From Maribacter forsetii DSM 18668 (GTDB lineage: Bacteria; Bacteroidota; Bacteroidia; Flavobacteriales; Flavobacteriaceae), in contig NZ_JQLH01000001.1 in the NCBI RefSeq assembly GCF_000744105.1, positions 3,632,501 through 3,696,500 on the forward strand: DNA of 64,000 nt, read 5' to 3'. This document shows, one piece after another, positions 28,737 to 37,531 of this stretch. How positions within the stretch are numbered: the stretch's first letter is position 1; every line of letters starts with the position of its first letter. A program made the position numbers and the translations under genes. The notes below the pieces were generated by a model, which did no database searches, was not told the DNA's origin, and worked only from the letters and a program-made list of their open reading frames with translations.

Positions 28737-29924
28737 ATGAAATCAAGTAACATGAAAGAAAGAATTATTCGCTATTTTAAAAATGTACTCGGCACTATAA
28801 TAGTTTTATTAATCATTGGCATTATCGTCGTTGTCTCGTTAAACGGAAGTGTGGCTTACGGTACCGATCCACTAAGCCTTAATTTAGACAGGGAAGGTCC
28901 TTATGTATTTTATGAAAATGACAGCACCATTAACGTACAATATATTAGAGGGAATAAAACTGATGGTTTTTATGTGGACAAAACAACGCACAATAGTAAA
29001 GAACACATTGCCGCTATAAGCCAATTTCCTTTAGACAACTCTAGTTTTAGTTTTAAAATCAGGTCTGAATTTGAAATTCCGGCAACCTCCTATACCGACA
29101 ACCAACCTATTGTAGCCATTTCTGATATTGAAAGTGGTTATAAAACATTTCGCGATTTTTTAATTACCCACAACGTAATAGACACCAACTTAAATTGGAT
29201 TTTTAAGAAAGGTCATCTTGTACTTGTTGGTGATTTTGTGGATAGAGGTTTTTCTACTACCCAAGTACTTTGGTTCATTTACAAACTGGAACAAGATGCT
29301 AAAAATAATGGCGGACACGTACATTTTATTATTGGCAATCATGAGCTTTACAACATGCAAGGTAAATTTAAATCGGCTTCTTACAAGTATTACGGTGTTG
29401 CCTCTATTTTAGAAAAACAACACCATGACCTCTATAATAAAAACGCTTTTCTAGGACGATGGATGGCTTCTAAAAATACTATAGAGCGTATTAACGGGCA
29501 TTTATTTGCTCACGGAGGCATTCACCCAGATATAGCCAGATATGACATTACATTAGACCAGGCCAATCAAATAAACAGAGACAATTATCACCTATCCTAT
29601 TTTCCGAAACCTGAAGAGACTATTGAACAATTAGTTACTTCTAACAAAAAAGGAATCTGTTGGTACAGAGGTTATTTTAAAGATGACCTATCACAGGAAG
29701 ATGTTACCCAAGGAATTGAAAAATTTAATGCAACCGATATTATTGTTGGTCACACCCTACAATGGTCTGTAAAAAAACTATTTAATGGAAAAGTTTATGC
29801 TATTGATGTGAAACACCCAAAAGATTATAATAAAAACTGGCCAAACAAAAATTCCGAAGGTCTGCTTATTAAGCAAGAGAAATTCTTCAGGCTAAAGAAT
29901 GATGGTAAACAATTGGAATTATAA
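28737..29924 (+). CDS. Membrane-anchored metallophosphoesterase
   Basis: A 395-residue calcineurin-like phosphoesterase. One N-terminal membrane segment (about 16-34) is followed by an exported domain holding the metal-ligand blocks: AISDIESG (in place of the usual DxH), LVLVGDFVDRG, HFIIGNHELY, FAHGGIHP and IIVGHTLQWSVKK. The first block having DIE rather than DIH is odd, since the His normally binds a metal. Similar proteins are called serine/threonine phosphatases, but the substrate is unknown. It is divergent from the two-component pair and may be its target. A second in-frame ATG at 28752 is possible. Confidence 0.88.
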   Translation: MKSSNMKERIIRYFKNVLGTIIVLLIIGIIVVVSLNGSVAYGTDPLSLNLDREGPYVFYENDSTINVQYIRGNKTDGFYVDKTTHNSKEHIAAISQFPLDNSSFSFKIRSEFEIPATSYTDNQPIVAISDIESGYKTFRDFLITHNVIDTNLNWIFKKGHLVLVGDFVDRGFSTTQVLWFIYKLEQDAKNNGGHVHFIIGNHELYNMQGKFKSASYKYYGVASILEKQHHDLYNKNAFLGRWMASKNTIERINGHLFAHGGIHPDIARYDITLDQANQINRDNYHLSYFPKPEETIEQLVTSNKKGICWYRGYFKDDLSQEDVTQGIEKFNATDIIVGHTLQWSVKKLFNGKVYAIDVKHPKDYNKNWPNKNSEGLLIKQEKFFRLKNDGKQLEL

Positions 29925-29989
29925 AAATTCTAATTTAATATTGGATTCTGATGAAATAATAGTGTTTTTCTTAAATTTAGAATAAAAAC

Positions 29990-30478
29990 ATGCTACACCT
30001 CATCGTCGGTAATACAGGTTCAGGTAAAACAACCTATTCAAACGAACTAAAAAAGAAAACAAAAGGTGTGATTTTCTCTATAGACACTTGGAATAATACC
30101 TTATTTCTACCAGACAAAACTGCAACCGACGGATTAGCATGGTTTTTAGAACGTATTGAACGGGCTGAGAAGATGATATTAAATTTGGTAACGCAATTAG
30201 AGGAATCTGATACCGATGCTATTTTAGACTTGGGATTATCGAAATTTGAACATCGCGAAAAATTTAGAGCTTTTGCAGCATCTAATGGGTTCGAGATTCA
30301 ACTTCACTATTTAGATATTTCTAAAGAAACCAGATGGCAACGTGTACAACAGCGCAACACCGAAAAAGGAGCTACGTTTGAGTTTGAAGTTAGCCAAGAG
30401 AATTTCGATTTCATGGAAACCTGGTTTGAAAAACCTACCGAAAATGAACTAAAAGGTAGTGTCATTATCACCGAATAA
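29990..30478 (+). CDS. P-loop ATP-binding kinase-like protein
   Basis: A 162-residue AAA_33/zeta-toxin-like P-loop protein. Walker A is GNTGSGKTT at 7-15; IFSIDTWNN and DAILDLGLSKFEHREKF correspond to the Walker B and lid regions, and ETRWQRVQQRN is an Arg-rich lid. Proteins of this kind phosphorylate small molecules or nucleotides; the substrate is unknown. No antitoxin is adjacent, so I do not call it a toxin. Confidence 0.8.
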   Translation: MLHLIVGNTGSGKTTYSNELKKKTKGVIFSIDTWNNTLFLPDKTATDGLAWFLERIERAEKMILNLVTQLEESDTDAILDLGLSKFEHREKFRAFAASNGFEIQLHYLDISKETRWQRVQQRNTEKGATFEFEVSQENFDFMETWFEKPTENELKGSVIITE

Positions 30479-30547
30479 TACTAATTTTACGCCAGCGTTC
30501 TTCGCTAAACCTCAACAAAAAACCATACTCCTAACCAAACCAGTTAC

Positions 30548-31276
30548 TTGAACGTAAAACATACCTTCGTCAACTTTTTTCTAAAATCTAGCAGCAAGCA
30601 TGAATGCCATGAAGTGCTTAGCAAATGGAACGTGTATTATACCGCCTTATCCAAAAAACACCAACAGTCTTTTGTGGTGAGAACTTTGTTGTTCTTAAAT
30701 ACTACAAATTTTGGCTCTAAGGAAGGTTTTGAACTTACTACAGAAATGAAACTGGTCATTTCCAGTGCTTTTGTTGAGATTACTTTTGGTCTAAAGCAAG
30801 ATGTTTTAAGCATCTTTAAAACCGTATTCGTTACTCCGTCTTCATACGCATACACAGGCAGAGATGTTTTATATGATGGTGATGTAAATACGGTTACCAA
30901 GCGTGTAAACATGTCATGGCCTGCCGTAGAGAAGGGTTTTATCATTAACGATGACGGACTAAACATTGCCATACACGAATTCAGCCATTGCCTGATTATT
31001 GAACATGCTAAAGGTTCCTACTTCTCTAAGGTATTCAATGATACGGATCTCAACGCTTGGAAAGAACTGGCTACTAAAAAAATACCACTTATACGTGAAG
31101 GTAAATACACCATTTTTAGAGACTATGGCGGCACTAATTTAATGGAGCTTTTTGCCATTACGTTAGAAACGTTTTTTGAGCAACCTCATGAGTTTTATTC
31201 TTATTCGCCCACCTTTTACCGTACCACCGCCAAGGTGCTTAAACAAGACCCACGGAACGGCAAAAATCCGAAGTAA
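30548..31276 (+). CDS. Zinc-dependent peptidase, MtfA (M90) family, TTG start
   Basis: A 242-residue MtfA-like protein. The zinc motif HEFSH is at 143-147 within NIAIHEFSHCLIIEH, and NLMELFAITLETFFEQP supplies the downstream Glu. MtfA in E. coli is a peptidase that binds the Mlc repressor. The frame opens with a TTG at 30548 and no ATG occurs in frame until after conserved sequence, so a TTG start is required. Confidence 0.85.
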   Translation: MNVKHTFVNFFLKSSSKHECHEVLSKWNVYYTALSKKHQQSFVVRTLLFLNTTNFGSKEGFELTTEMKLVISSAFVEITFGLKQDVLSIFKTVFVTPSSYAYTGRDVLYDGDVNTVTKRVNMSWPAVEKGFIINDDGLNIAIHEFSHCLIIEHAKGSYFSKVFNDTDLNAWKELATKKIPLIREGKYTIFRDYGGTNLMELFAITLETFFEQPHEFYSYSPTFYRTTAKVLKQDPRNGKNPK

Positions 31277-31413
31277 AAAAGAAATTACATAGGGTCATAA
31301 TTTTATCTAACACTATAAGAAAATACGGAACAAAAGCGAATTGCTCTTTCCGTAACCTGAGAAGTGTCATAGTTTAGCATACCAATGTTTTATACTATTG
31401 TAAAAATACGAGC

Positions 31414-31758
31414 ATGCAAAAGGTATCTTTCACTGAAAATTTAGATTTTAACGATGATAAAATAGTCACCAAAGTTCTTTTAGAAACTTCTTTCTCAAAA
31501 GAGATTAGAATTCTTTTAAAGAAAGGGCAACTCATGAAAGAGCACAAGGCTCCTTTTTCCATTATCATCCATATAGTTGAAGGGAGTATTGACTTTGGTG
31601 TTGAAGGCAAAGTTCATATGCTAAAACAAGGAGATATCATTACCTTAGCTGCCAATGTTCCGCATGACCTTTTAGCAAAATCCGACAGTATTGTGCGTCT
31701 TACCCTTTCTAAACAAGATGCCGCTGAACGAATAGAAAAAGTTGTTGCCGATTCATAA
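31414..31758 (+). CDS. Small cupin-domain protein
   Basis: A 114-residue single-domain cupin: IRILLKKGQLMKEHKAPFSIIIHIVEGSIDFGVEGKVHMLKQGDIITLAANVPHDLLA is the beta-barrel core. Metal-ligand positions are partly kept: His44 in KEHK and His in VPHDL, but the usual second His of motif 1 is absent, so metal binding is uncertain. The truncated haemoglobin gene starts 9 bp downstream, so they form an operon, which may point to a role in oxygen or nitric oxide stress. Confidence 0.85.
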   Translation: MQKVSFTENLDFNDDKIVTKVLLETSFSKEIRILLKKGQLMKEHKAPFSIIIHIVEGSIDFGVEGKVHMLKQGDIITLAANVPHDLLAKSDSIVRLTLSKQDAAERIEKVVADS

Positions 31759-31767
31759 AAAGAGACT

Positions 31768-32169
31768 ATGACCCAAATTACCAATAGAGAAGATGTGCGT
31801 GTATTGGTACATACCTTTTACGATAAAATACGGCAAAACGAAATGCTAGGACCCATTTTCAACGGACATATTACCGACGAGCAATGGCCTACACATTTAA
31901 GCAAACTCACAGATTTCTGGGAGTCTAATCTTTTTGGTGTCCGCACGTTTAGGGGAAGTCCGTCTAAGGCCCACGTCAAGGTCGATAAAAATCTCCATCA
32001 TTCCATATCACAAGACCACTTTGCACAATGGCTACAACTTTGGTTTGAAACCATTGACGAACTGTACGAGGGCGAATTGGCTACGAGAGCTAAAGACATG
32101 GCCCGTAGAATGTCTACAGGGCAGTATATTCACATTTGGCAAAGTAGACCGGAAGAATTTAAAAACTAG
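31768..32169 (+). CDS. Group III truncated haemoglobin
   Basis: A 133-residue 2-on-2 globin. VHTFYDKIRQNEMLGPIF, WPTHLSKLTDFWESNLFG and FRGSPSKAHVKVD fit group III; the proximal haem ligand would be His69 in KAHV, and the C-terminal WFETIDELYEGE helix is conserved. Roles in oxygen or nitric oxide chemistry are usual for the family. It forms an operon with the preceding cupin gene. The stop codon is followed directly by repeat DNA. Confidence 0.93.
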   Translation: MTQITNREDVRVLVHTFYDKIRQNEMLGPIFNGHITDEQWPTHLSKLTDFWESNLFGVRTFRGSPSKAHVKVDKNLHHSISQDHFAQWLQLWFETIDELYEGELATRAKDMARRMSTGQYIHIWQSRPEEFKN

Positions 32170-32578
32170 GTTTTAGGTTTTAGTAGGCAGTATTCAGTAT
32201 TCAGTAACAGTTGGCAGTTTCAGTTTTCAGTGGCTATTGGCTATTGGCTATTGGCTATTGGCTATTGGCTATTGGCTATTGGCTATTGGCTATTGGCTAT
32301 TGGCTGTGTAAACAATTTAGCTTAGCTAAATACAAATTAAAAATAAGTCTAACATCTACACTCTATTTTCTCTCTTTAAACTTTACAATTATTACTTAAT
32401 ACTTTGTACTTAATACTGATTTTAAGCTTCTGATAAAACAAGTCTATTCTCTATCATCTATTTTCTCTATTCCACTTTACAATAGCTACTTAATTTAAAC
32501 CCTCTACCATTGACGAAGCATGTATGCCAAATCTATTTCGTAAATTGAACATGAAATAATTTTCAAATTGAAACTTCT
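32170..32578. other. Repeat-filled intergenic region
   Basis: Holds TTCAGT/GGCAGT-type degenerate repeats, the GGCTATT heptamer array (listed separately), and CTTAATACTTTGTACTTAATACT runs near 32394-32416. I see no gene in it. Confidence 0.7.
32231..32305. repeat. Heptanucleotide tandem repeat (GGCTATT, ~11 copies)
   Basis: A perfect 7-bp period for 75 bp, 60 bp after the truncated haemoglobin stop codon. An open frame through it (YWLLAIG repeats) is an artefact. Confidence 0.95.
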
Positions 32579-33214
32579 ATGGACTACCTATCCCCTACCT
32601 ATTTTTTTGATTATGAAAGTGACGAGATACAAGATTTAGTATCAGATTTTAAAAACACTTCACTTTCCGAGAAAGAAATTACTATCGCACTTTACAACAA
32701 AGTACGCGATACATGGCGATATGACCCATATAGCTTAAGCTTCAACAAAGAAAAATACCGAGCCAGTGAAATTGTAAAACGCCCAAAGGGTCACTGTATC
32801 GATAAGTCTATCATTTTAATCGCAGGACTTCGTGCCCTTGGTATACCCGCTAGAATTCATTTGGCGAAAGTTAAAAACCATATTGGCGTAGAACGATTAA
32901 TAGAGAAATTTGGCTCAAACGAACTTACGCCCCACGGTATGGTAGATGCATATATTAACGATAAATGGCTGAAGCTATCCCCTACATTCAATGCATCGTT
33001 ATGTGAAATGCTTCATGTTGCTCCTTTAGATTTTGATGGTGAAAATGATGCTGTTTTACAGGAGTTCAGTGCAGACGGAACGCAATTTATGGAGTACCTG
33101 GAAGACTACGGTCACTTTGAAGATGTACCTATGGAATTTATGGAACGGAATGCACGCGAGCACTACCCCAATATTTTTGATACCGGAACTAACCAGACGG
33201 AGTTTCAGTTGTAG
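32579..33214 (+). CDS. Transglutaminase-like protein
   Basis: A 211-residue transglutaminase-core protein without signal peptide. The nucleophile Cys73 lies in KRPKGHCIDKSIILIAGLRALGIPAR, the usual transglutaminase context, and His119 in LTPHGMVDAY fits the second catalytic residue. The third, normally Asp in a W..vDpT pattern, appears as Ser134 (KWLKLSPTFN), so the triad is atypical. Related bacterial proteins are often peptidases. The gene stands alone. Confidence 0.85.
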   Translation: MDYLSPTYFFDYESDEIQDLVSDFKNTSLSEKEITIALYNKVRDTWRYDPYSLSFNKEKYRASEIVKRPKGHCIDKSIILIAGLRALGIPARIHLAKVKNHIGVERLIEKFGSNELTPHGMVDAYINDKWLKLSPTFNASLCEMLHVAPLDFDGENDAVLQEFSADGTQFMEYLEDYGHFEDVPMEFMERNAREHYPNIFDTGTNQTEFQL

Positions 33215-33283
33215 GTTTTAACAAACTTTAATATTCAAAATTTCACCAATCTACTTTACAGATTATTTTTTATAGTACATTCG

Positions 33284-33889
33284 ATGGAAAATACAATTCC
33301 CTTGAAAAAATTCATATTTACTTTATTCATAGCATTTTCATCTTCATTGGTATTTGCTCAAGAACCAATGGCATGGACGCCAGATTACGAATTACAATTG
33401 AGTGACTACCAATCTCCAGAATCGGAAATTGACTCTACGCTTACCTCCTATTCTATCTATTCAGGTGCTAAAATTGATTTTAGTTTTAACATGAATTCGG
33501 TCTCTTTCATGTTTACCAAAAACTTCAACGACAAAGTAAAAGCTATTTTTCAAAAAAACCTGGCTGTTTTGGTTGCCCCAGATTCGTTGACCGCAAATCA
33601 GCTACTACAATTCGGACGGTACGATTTTGATTTGGTAGAGCTGTATTCTAGAAAAATTCGCAAGAAAATTTACGAGGAAAAAGGTGCTTTTAGCGACGCT
33701 AGTTTATTTCAACCTATTTTCAATGAGCTACAAGAGGAAATGAACACTGTAAGTGCTCAAGTCTTCAAAGCCACCGATTTTGGGAAAGATGCCGAATTAC
33801 TTCAAAAAGAACATAACAAGGTGATTGATGAAATCAATGCCCTTTCCGATTTTTGCATGACCTGTAAGCCGAAGAAGAATAGGAAGTAG
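33284..33889 (+). CDS. Hypothetical exported protein
   Basis: A 201-residue protein of no family that I recognise. It has a signal peptide (KKFIFTLFIAFSSSLVFAQ, cleavage after VFAQ or FA), a beta-rich middle (YSIYSGAKIDFSFNMNSVSFMF) and a helical C-terminal half ending in a CxxC (FCMTCKP). It is probably periplasmic or surface associated. The stop codon TAG opens directly into a 14-bp tandem array. Confidence 0.7.
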   Translation: MENTIPLKKFIFTLFIAFSSSLVFAQEPMAWTPDYELQLSDYQSPESEIDSTLTSYSIYSGAKIDFSFNMNSVSFMFTKNFNDKVKAIFQKNLAVLVAPDSLTANQLLQFGRYDFDLVELYSRKIRKKIYEEKGAFSDASLFQPIFNELQEEMNTVSAQVFKATDFGKDAELLQKEHNKVIDEINALSDFCMTCKPKKNRK

Positions 33890-34034
33890 TTGTTCGTTGA
33901 TGGTTGTTCGTTGATGGTTGTTCGTTGATGGTTGTTCGTTGATGGTTGTTCGTTGATGGTTGTTCGTTGATGGTTGTTCGTTGATGGTTGTTCGTTGATG
34001 GTTGTTCGTTGATGGTTGTTCGTTGATGGTTGTT
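33889..34034 (+). repeat. 14-bp tandem repeat (two heptamers, ~10 copies)
   Basis: The unit GTTGTTCGTTGATG is made of two related heptamers (GTTGTTC and GTTGATG) and repeats without change for 146 bp from the preceding stop codon. The AAACGC-TTC-GCGTTT hairpin and T-run follow at once (34036-34053). Confidence 0.95.
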
Positions 34035-34035
34035 T

Positions 34036-34066
34036 AAACGCTTCGCGTTTTTTGTATTAAGTATTA
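34036..34066 (+). repeat. AAACGCTTCGCGTTT hairpin module
   Basis: A 6-bp stem with a TTC loop, then six T and GTATTAAGTATTAAG. The same module follows the heptamer array at 44655 and, with a TGC loop, occurs twice at 20.32-20.42 kb. It may act as a weak terminator for the upstream gene. Confidence 0.8.
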
Positions 34067-34125
34067 AGCCGTTCTCAGAAACTCCAAATTTTGATTTTCT
34101 TTAATTAGTCTTTTTAAAAACGAAA

Positions 34126-34251
34126 TGTCAGTTCGAGTGAATTTTCGAAGCATGAGAAAATTTGTATCGAGAACCTATCGTGTTCCTAACCTGTTCTCGA
34201 TACAATTTTATGCTTCCGCTATGCTACATCATAAAACCACTCGAACTGACA
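34126..34251. repeat. Palindromic element with TGTCAGTTCGAGTGA ends, copy 2
   Basis: A 126-bp element: TGTCAGTTCGAGTGA at the left, CACTCGAACTGACA at the right, inner pair GTATCGAGAAC and GTTCTCGATAC. It and about 90 bp of flank are repeated 222 bp downstream. Confidence 0.88.
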
Positions 34252-34347
34252 TTGTTAATATAAAGACCACAGATTGCCACGTCGCGAAAAATTCCTAGCA
34301 ATGACGTTTACTTTTTGCTTAAGACTCTTTACCATAGCAAAACGTAT

Positions 34348-34493
34348 TGTCAGTTCGAGTGAATTTTCGAAGTATGAGAAAATTTGCCTGCCTGCCGATG
34401 TGTAGGTATCAAGAACCTATCGTGTTCCTAACCTGTTCTCGATACACTTTTATGCTTCCGCTATGCTACATCATAAAACCAATCGAACTGACA
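34348..34493. repeat. Palindromic element with TGTCAGTTCGAGTGA ends, copy 3
   Basis: A 146-bp copy of the preceding element with ~20 bp inserted in the left arm (around GCCTGCCTGCCGATGTGTAG). The flanking DNA (TTAATATAAAGACCACAG, CCACGTCGCGAAAAATTCC) is duplicated too, so the whole 222-bp unit was copied in tandem. Confidence 0.88.
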
Positions 34494-34696
34494 ATGTTAA
34501 TATAAAGACCACAGGTTACCACGTCGCGAAAAATTCCTAGCAATGACGTTTACTTTTTACTTAATACTTTGTACCTAATACTTTTTACTCATTACCTCCC
34601 AACACAACTCAGCACCTAAAACTTACAATTGAGTAACTTAACTTATTTTCTAAGCAAAAATTCCCCCATCTTTGAGTAACATAAAACCAACCGACC

Positions 34697-35356
34697 ATGG
34701 AGAGCATCATTACAATATTCATTTACATACACGCCTTTTTTGGTGGTGTGGGACTTATTACCGGCATAGCAAGTATTGTTGTAAAAAAAGGACTGCTAAA
34801 CCATAAACGGTTGGGCAAATGGTTTTCTTGGTCTATGATTATAAGCTCTGCTATTTCTTTAGTGGTGGCTAGAATGCCCAATCACATCAATACTTTTTTA
34901 TTCCTGATCGGTATTTTTACTATTTACATGATACTGGCAGGTAATAGAGCGCTTACCTTTAAATCGACCAAAAAAACAAAAGCGAACTTGACCGATATTT
35001 TAGTTTCAGCAATTATGGCTGTTTGCGCACTATTAATGATCGGCTTTGGTACTACCGGACTTATACAAGGTTATTCTCACAGTATCCTATATCTAGTATT
35101 TGGTCTAACCGGTCTCTTTTTAACCTTTGGCGATTACAAACTATTTAAGACCACGTTAGAAAACAGAAAACTTTGGCTCATAAATCACCTAAGCAGAATG
35201 TTAGGTGCTCTAATAGCCTCTGTTACTGCATTTATAGTTGCAGGTATGCACCAAGATAATCTTTGGGCATGGCTTACCCCATCCGTATTAGGAACTGCCT
35301 ATATTATTTACTGGATTAAAAAAACAAAAGGAAAAAAGAAGTTGAAAACTGCTTAG
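34697..35356 (+). CDS. DUF2306-like multi-pass membrane protein
   Basis: A 219-residue protein with about six to seven transmembrane segments. The N-terminal IHAFFGGVGLITGIASIVVKKG with NHKRLGKWFSWSM resembles DUF2306 proteins, where His and GK occur in comparable positions; the C-terminal WLINHLSRMLGALIA fits too. Function unknown. It is convergent with gldC and the two overlap by 4 bp at their 3' ends. Confidence 0.65.
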   Translation: MESIITIFIYIHAFFGGVGLITGIASIVVKKGLLNHKRLGKWFSWSMIISSAISLVVARMPNHINTFLFLIGIFTIYMILAGNRALTFKSTKKTKANLTDILVSAIMAVCALLMIGFGTTGLIQGYSHSILYLVFGLTGLFLTFGDYKLFKTTLENRKLWLINHLSRMLGALIASVTAFIVAGMHQDNLWAWLTPSVLGTAYIIYWIKKTKGKKKLKTA

Positions 35357-35694
35357 CCTTGATCTTTAAGATTTAGGTTTTCTGCGAAGTAATCACAGAA
35401 ATCTTTCATGGTAGCTGTCATTTTTTCGTCTTGTGTTGCCTTTAAAAAAGTATCTGACAAAGAAACCAAGGTTTGGTGAAAGAATGTTTTCATCTCATCT
35501 ACCGGCATATCTTTAGTCCACAAGTCAATCTTTAACGACTCTTGGTTCTTGCTATCCCAAACGGACAATAACATTGCCTTTGCGGCTTCATTCTCTATAC
35601 CACCGTCTTGTGCAGACCAGTTTAATGTTTCCGGAATTCTATTTTCATCTAATCCTACGCGCAGTGTAATTTCTGAAGTATGTAAATCTGCCAT
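35353..35694 (-). CDS. gldC: Gliding motility protein GldC
   Basis: A 113-residue cytoplasmic protein with the GldC pattern: SEITLRVGLDENRIPETLNWSAQDGG, AKAMLLSVWDSKNQESLKIDLWTKDMPVDEMKTFFHQTL. GldC supports the Flavobacterium gliding machinery, and its exact role is not known. It lies immediately after gldB, as in other Flavobacteriaceae. Confidence 0.95.
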   Translation of the reverse strand: MADLHTSEITLRVGLDENRIPETLNWSAQDGGIENEAAKAMLLSVWDSKNQESLKIDLWTKDMPVDEMKTFFHQTLVSLSDTFLKATQDEKMTATMKDFCDYFAENLNLKDQG

Positions 35695-36693
35695 CTAATT
35701 TCTCGGTTTGTAATTTGATTTCTTAAATATTTCATCTGCAGGCATTGGCATTAACTGCATCATGCTTACGTCATTGTTTTCCATAAAGGCACGTACTATT
35801 TGCCAGCCTATATAACGACCTAACCTTCCTGGTGACTCATTGTCCAACTCTAATCCAAATTTAGAAAAGGGTGCTGGTTCTAAAAATCGTTGATTTAATT
35901 TGTTGTCGGTGCTATATAGATATTCGTTCTCTATAAAATTTCTCCACATAGGCTCTTCATTTGCTATAGCCCAGTCTATTTCTTCTTGAGAATACCCTAT
36001 TTTTTTTCCATCGCTAGCCATGGACATTAGTTTATCCTTAAGGTATAGTTCTTTTCCAAAATAAATCATACGGGCAAGGTATGTGCGGTCTCTAGGTCTT
36101 GGTACAACCTGCTTGGCAAATGCGCTTGCAACATCACTAACTAGATAATTGCGATCTAAGGATTGTGCTATGTAACGCTGAAAACCACCATAATACTTAT
36201 GCTCAGACCCCAAGTAATTATCAAGGCTAATGAACAACAAACTATCCGTTAAAATAATTCTGTTATTATAATCAACATCATTGGTCACTGTTATTACCTT
36301 AGGAACTTTATACTGCGGAAAATAGTATTTAACATGTTTAAACAACTGAACCAAACCTTCTTCTTCATCTTCAAAACTGCGGAATGCGTTGCCCACTTCT
36401 TGAAATAATTCTATTTGAAGGGAATCTTCCATTTTTGCGATCCAAACACTATCTGGTGCCGGAAACAAATACGGATACATTTTACGTAAACTAGGCAAAC
36501 CTTTTTCACCAGAAGCGGCAAACTCACGATCAAATCGAGAAATTTTAAGATCCATAGGTATAGCGGCAATCTCTTCTGCTACCTTATCACTATCATTACA
36601 GCTAGAAAGAATGAAAAAAACTGATAATAGCATAAAAATAGGTTTGACCTTGGCAAGTATTTTACAATACATTTTATTATTTACAGTGTTCAA
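35695..36693 (-). CDS. gldB: Gliding motility lipoprotein GldB
   Basis: A 332-residue lipoprotein needed for gliding and stability of the motility/secretion apparatus. The lipobox FILSSC places the lipidated Cys at 32. The mature part starts with KISRFDREFA and has YFPQYKVPKVITVTNDVDYNNR, both typical. A second ATG (36672) would give a tighter signal peptide (MYCKILAKVKPIF) and is a fair alternative start. TAACTTTG at 36714-36707 (minus strand) is a likely -7 box. nadE is divergent. Confidence 0.94.
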   Translation of the reverse strand: MNTVNNKMYCKILAKVKPIFMLLSVFFILSSCNDSDKVAEEIAAIPMDLKISRFDREFAASGEKGLPSLRKMYPYLFPAPDSVWIAKMEDSLQIELFQEVGNAFRSFEDEEEGLVQLFKHVKYYFPQYKVPKVITVTNDVDYNNRIILTDSLLFISLDNYLGSEHKYYGGFQRYIAQSLDRNYLVSDVASAFAKQVVPRPRDRTYLARMIYFGKELYLKDKLMSMASDGKKIGYSQEEIDWAIANEEPMWRNFIENEYLYSTDNKLNQRFLEPAPFSKFGLELDNESPGRLGRYIGWQIVRAFMENNDVSMMQLMPMPADEIFKKSNYKPRN

Positions 36694-36706
36694 CTTATTT
36701 TTAGGG

Positions 36707-36714
36707 CAAAGTTA
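36707..36714 (-). promoter_or_regulatory. gldB promoter (-7 box)
   Basis: TAACTTTG on the minus strand, an exact TAnnTTTG, 14 bp before the annotated gldB start and 35 bp before the alternative ATG. No -33 element is clear. Confidence 0.5.
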
Positions 36715-36742
36715 ATTGATTTTACTAAATAATTAGAGCGGT

Positions 36743-37531
36743 ATGCAAACGGAAAAGGTAATTGAGCACATTGTTAAATGGTTAAAAGATTATGCTACAA
36801 ATGCAAAACAGAAAGGTTTTGTCATTGGTATATCTGGCGGAATTGATTCTGCGGTTACCTCTACCCTCTGTGCAAAGACCGGTTTAGAGCTACTTTGCCT
36901 TGAGATGCCAATTCACCAAGCAGAGAACCAAAGTGACCGTGCCTCTAGACATATTGATTGGCTGACCGCTAATTTTCCGAATGTGAAAAGACAACCGGTA
37001 AACCTTACACCTGTATTCGATAGTTTAGTGGATGCACTACCTAGTGTTGACAATGAAGAGGACAGATTTATGTCTTTGGCCAATACAAGAGCTCGTTTAC
37101 GCATGACCAGTTTATACTATTTCGCAGCCCTAGAAAGATATCTGGTAGCGGGAACGGGAAATAAAGTGGAGGACTTTGGAGTAGGATTTTACACCAAATA
37201 CGGTGACGGCGGTGTAGATTTAAGCCCGATCGCTGATTTAATGAAGACCGAAGTGTATGCAATTGCCAAGGTATTAGGTGTAAACGAAGAAATTATTGGT
37301 GCTGCACCAACTGACGGATTGTGGGGCGATGACAGAACAGATGAAGATCAGATAGGTGCCTCTTACCCCGAGCTAGAATGGGCAATGAACATGAAAGACG
37401 AGGGTAAAACAATTGATGATTTTGAAGGAAGAAAAAAGGAAGTTTATACTATCTTTATGCGACTGAATACCATGAATCAACATAAGATGTTACCAATACC
37501 TGTTTGTGAGATACCAAAAGAGTTAAAATAA
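36743..37531 (+). CDS. nadE: NH3-dependent NAD(+) synthetase
   Basis: A 262-residue adenine nucleotide alpha-hydrolase fold enzyme that amidates deamido-NAD. The PP-loop SGGIDSA is at 31-37, and NTRARLRM, GTGNKVEDFGVGFYTKYGDGG and TDGLWGDDRTDEDQIG are family motifs. No N-terminal nitrilase (glutaminase) domain is present, so it should use ammonia. Location beside gldB/gldC is common in Flavobacteriaceae. Confidence 0.97.
   Translation: MQTEKVIEHIVKWLKDYATNAKQKGFVIGISGGIDSAVTSTLCAKTGLELLCLEMPIHQAENQSDRASRHIDWLTANFPNVKRQPVNLTPVFDSLVDALPSVDNEEDRFMSLANTRARLRMTSLYYFAALERYLVAGTGNKVEDFGVGFYTKYGDGGVDLSPIADLMKTEVYAIAKVLGVNEEIIGAAPTDGLWGDDRTDEDQIGASYPELEWAMNMKDEGKTIDDFEGRKKEVYTIFMRLNTMNQHKMLPIPVCEIPKELK

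Noticed and set aside
29990..30478. Zeta-type toxin
   Set aside because: Only the P-loop kinase fold is visible and there is no adjacent antitoxin gene.
32211..32399. ORF with repeated YWLLAIG units
   Set aside because: Translation of the GGCTATT heptamer array; a 7-bp unit gives a 7-residue peptide period in every frame.
33889..34034. Tandem repeats as a possible CRISPR array
   Set aside because: The repeats are contiguous and identical, with no spacers, and no cas gene is nearby.
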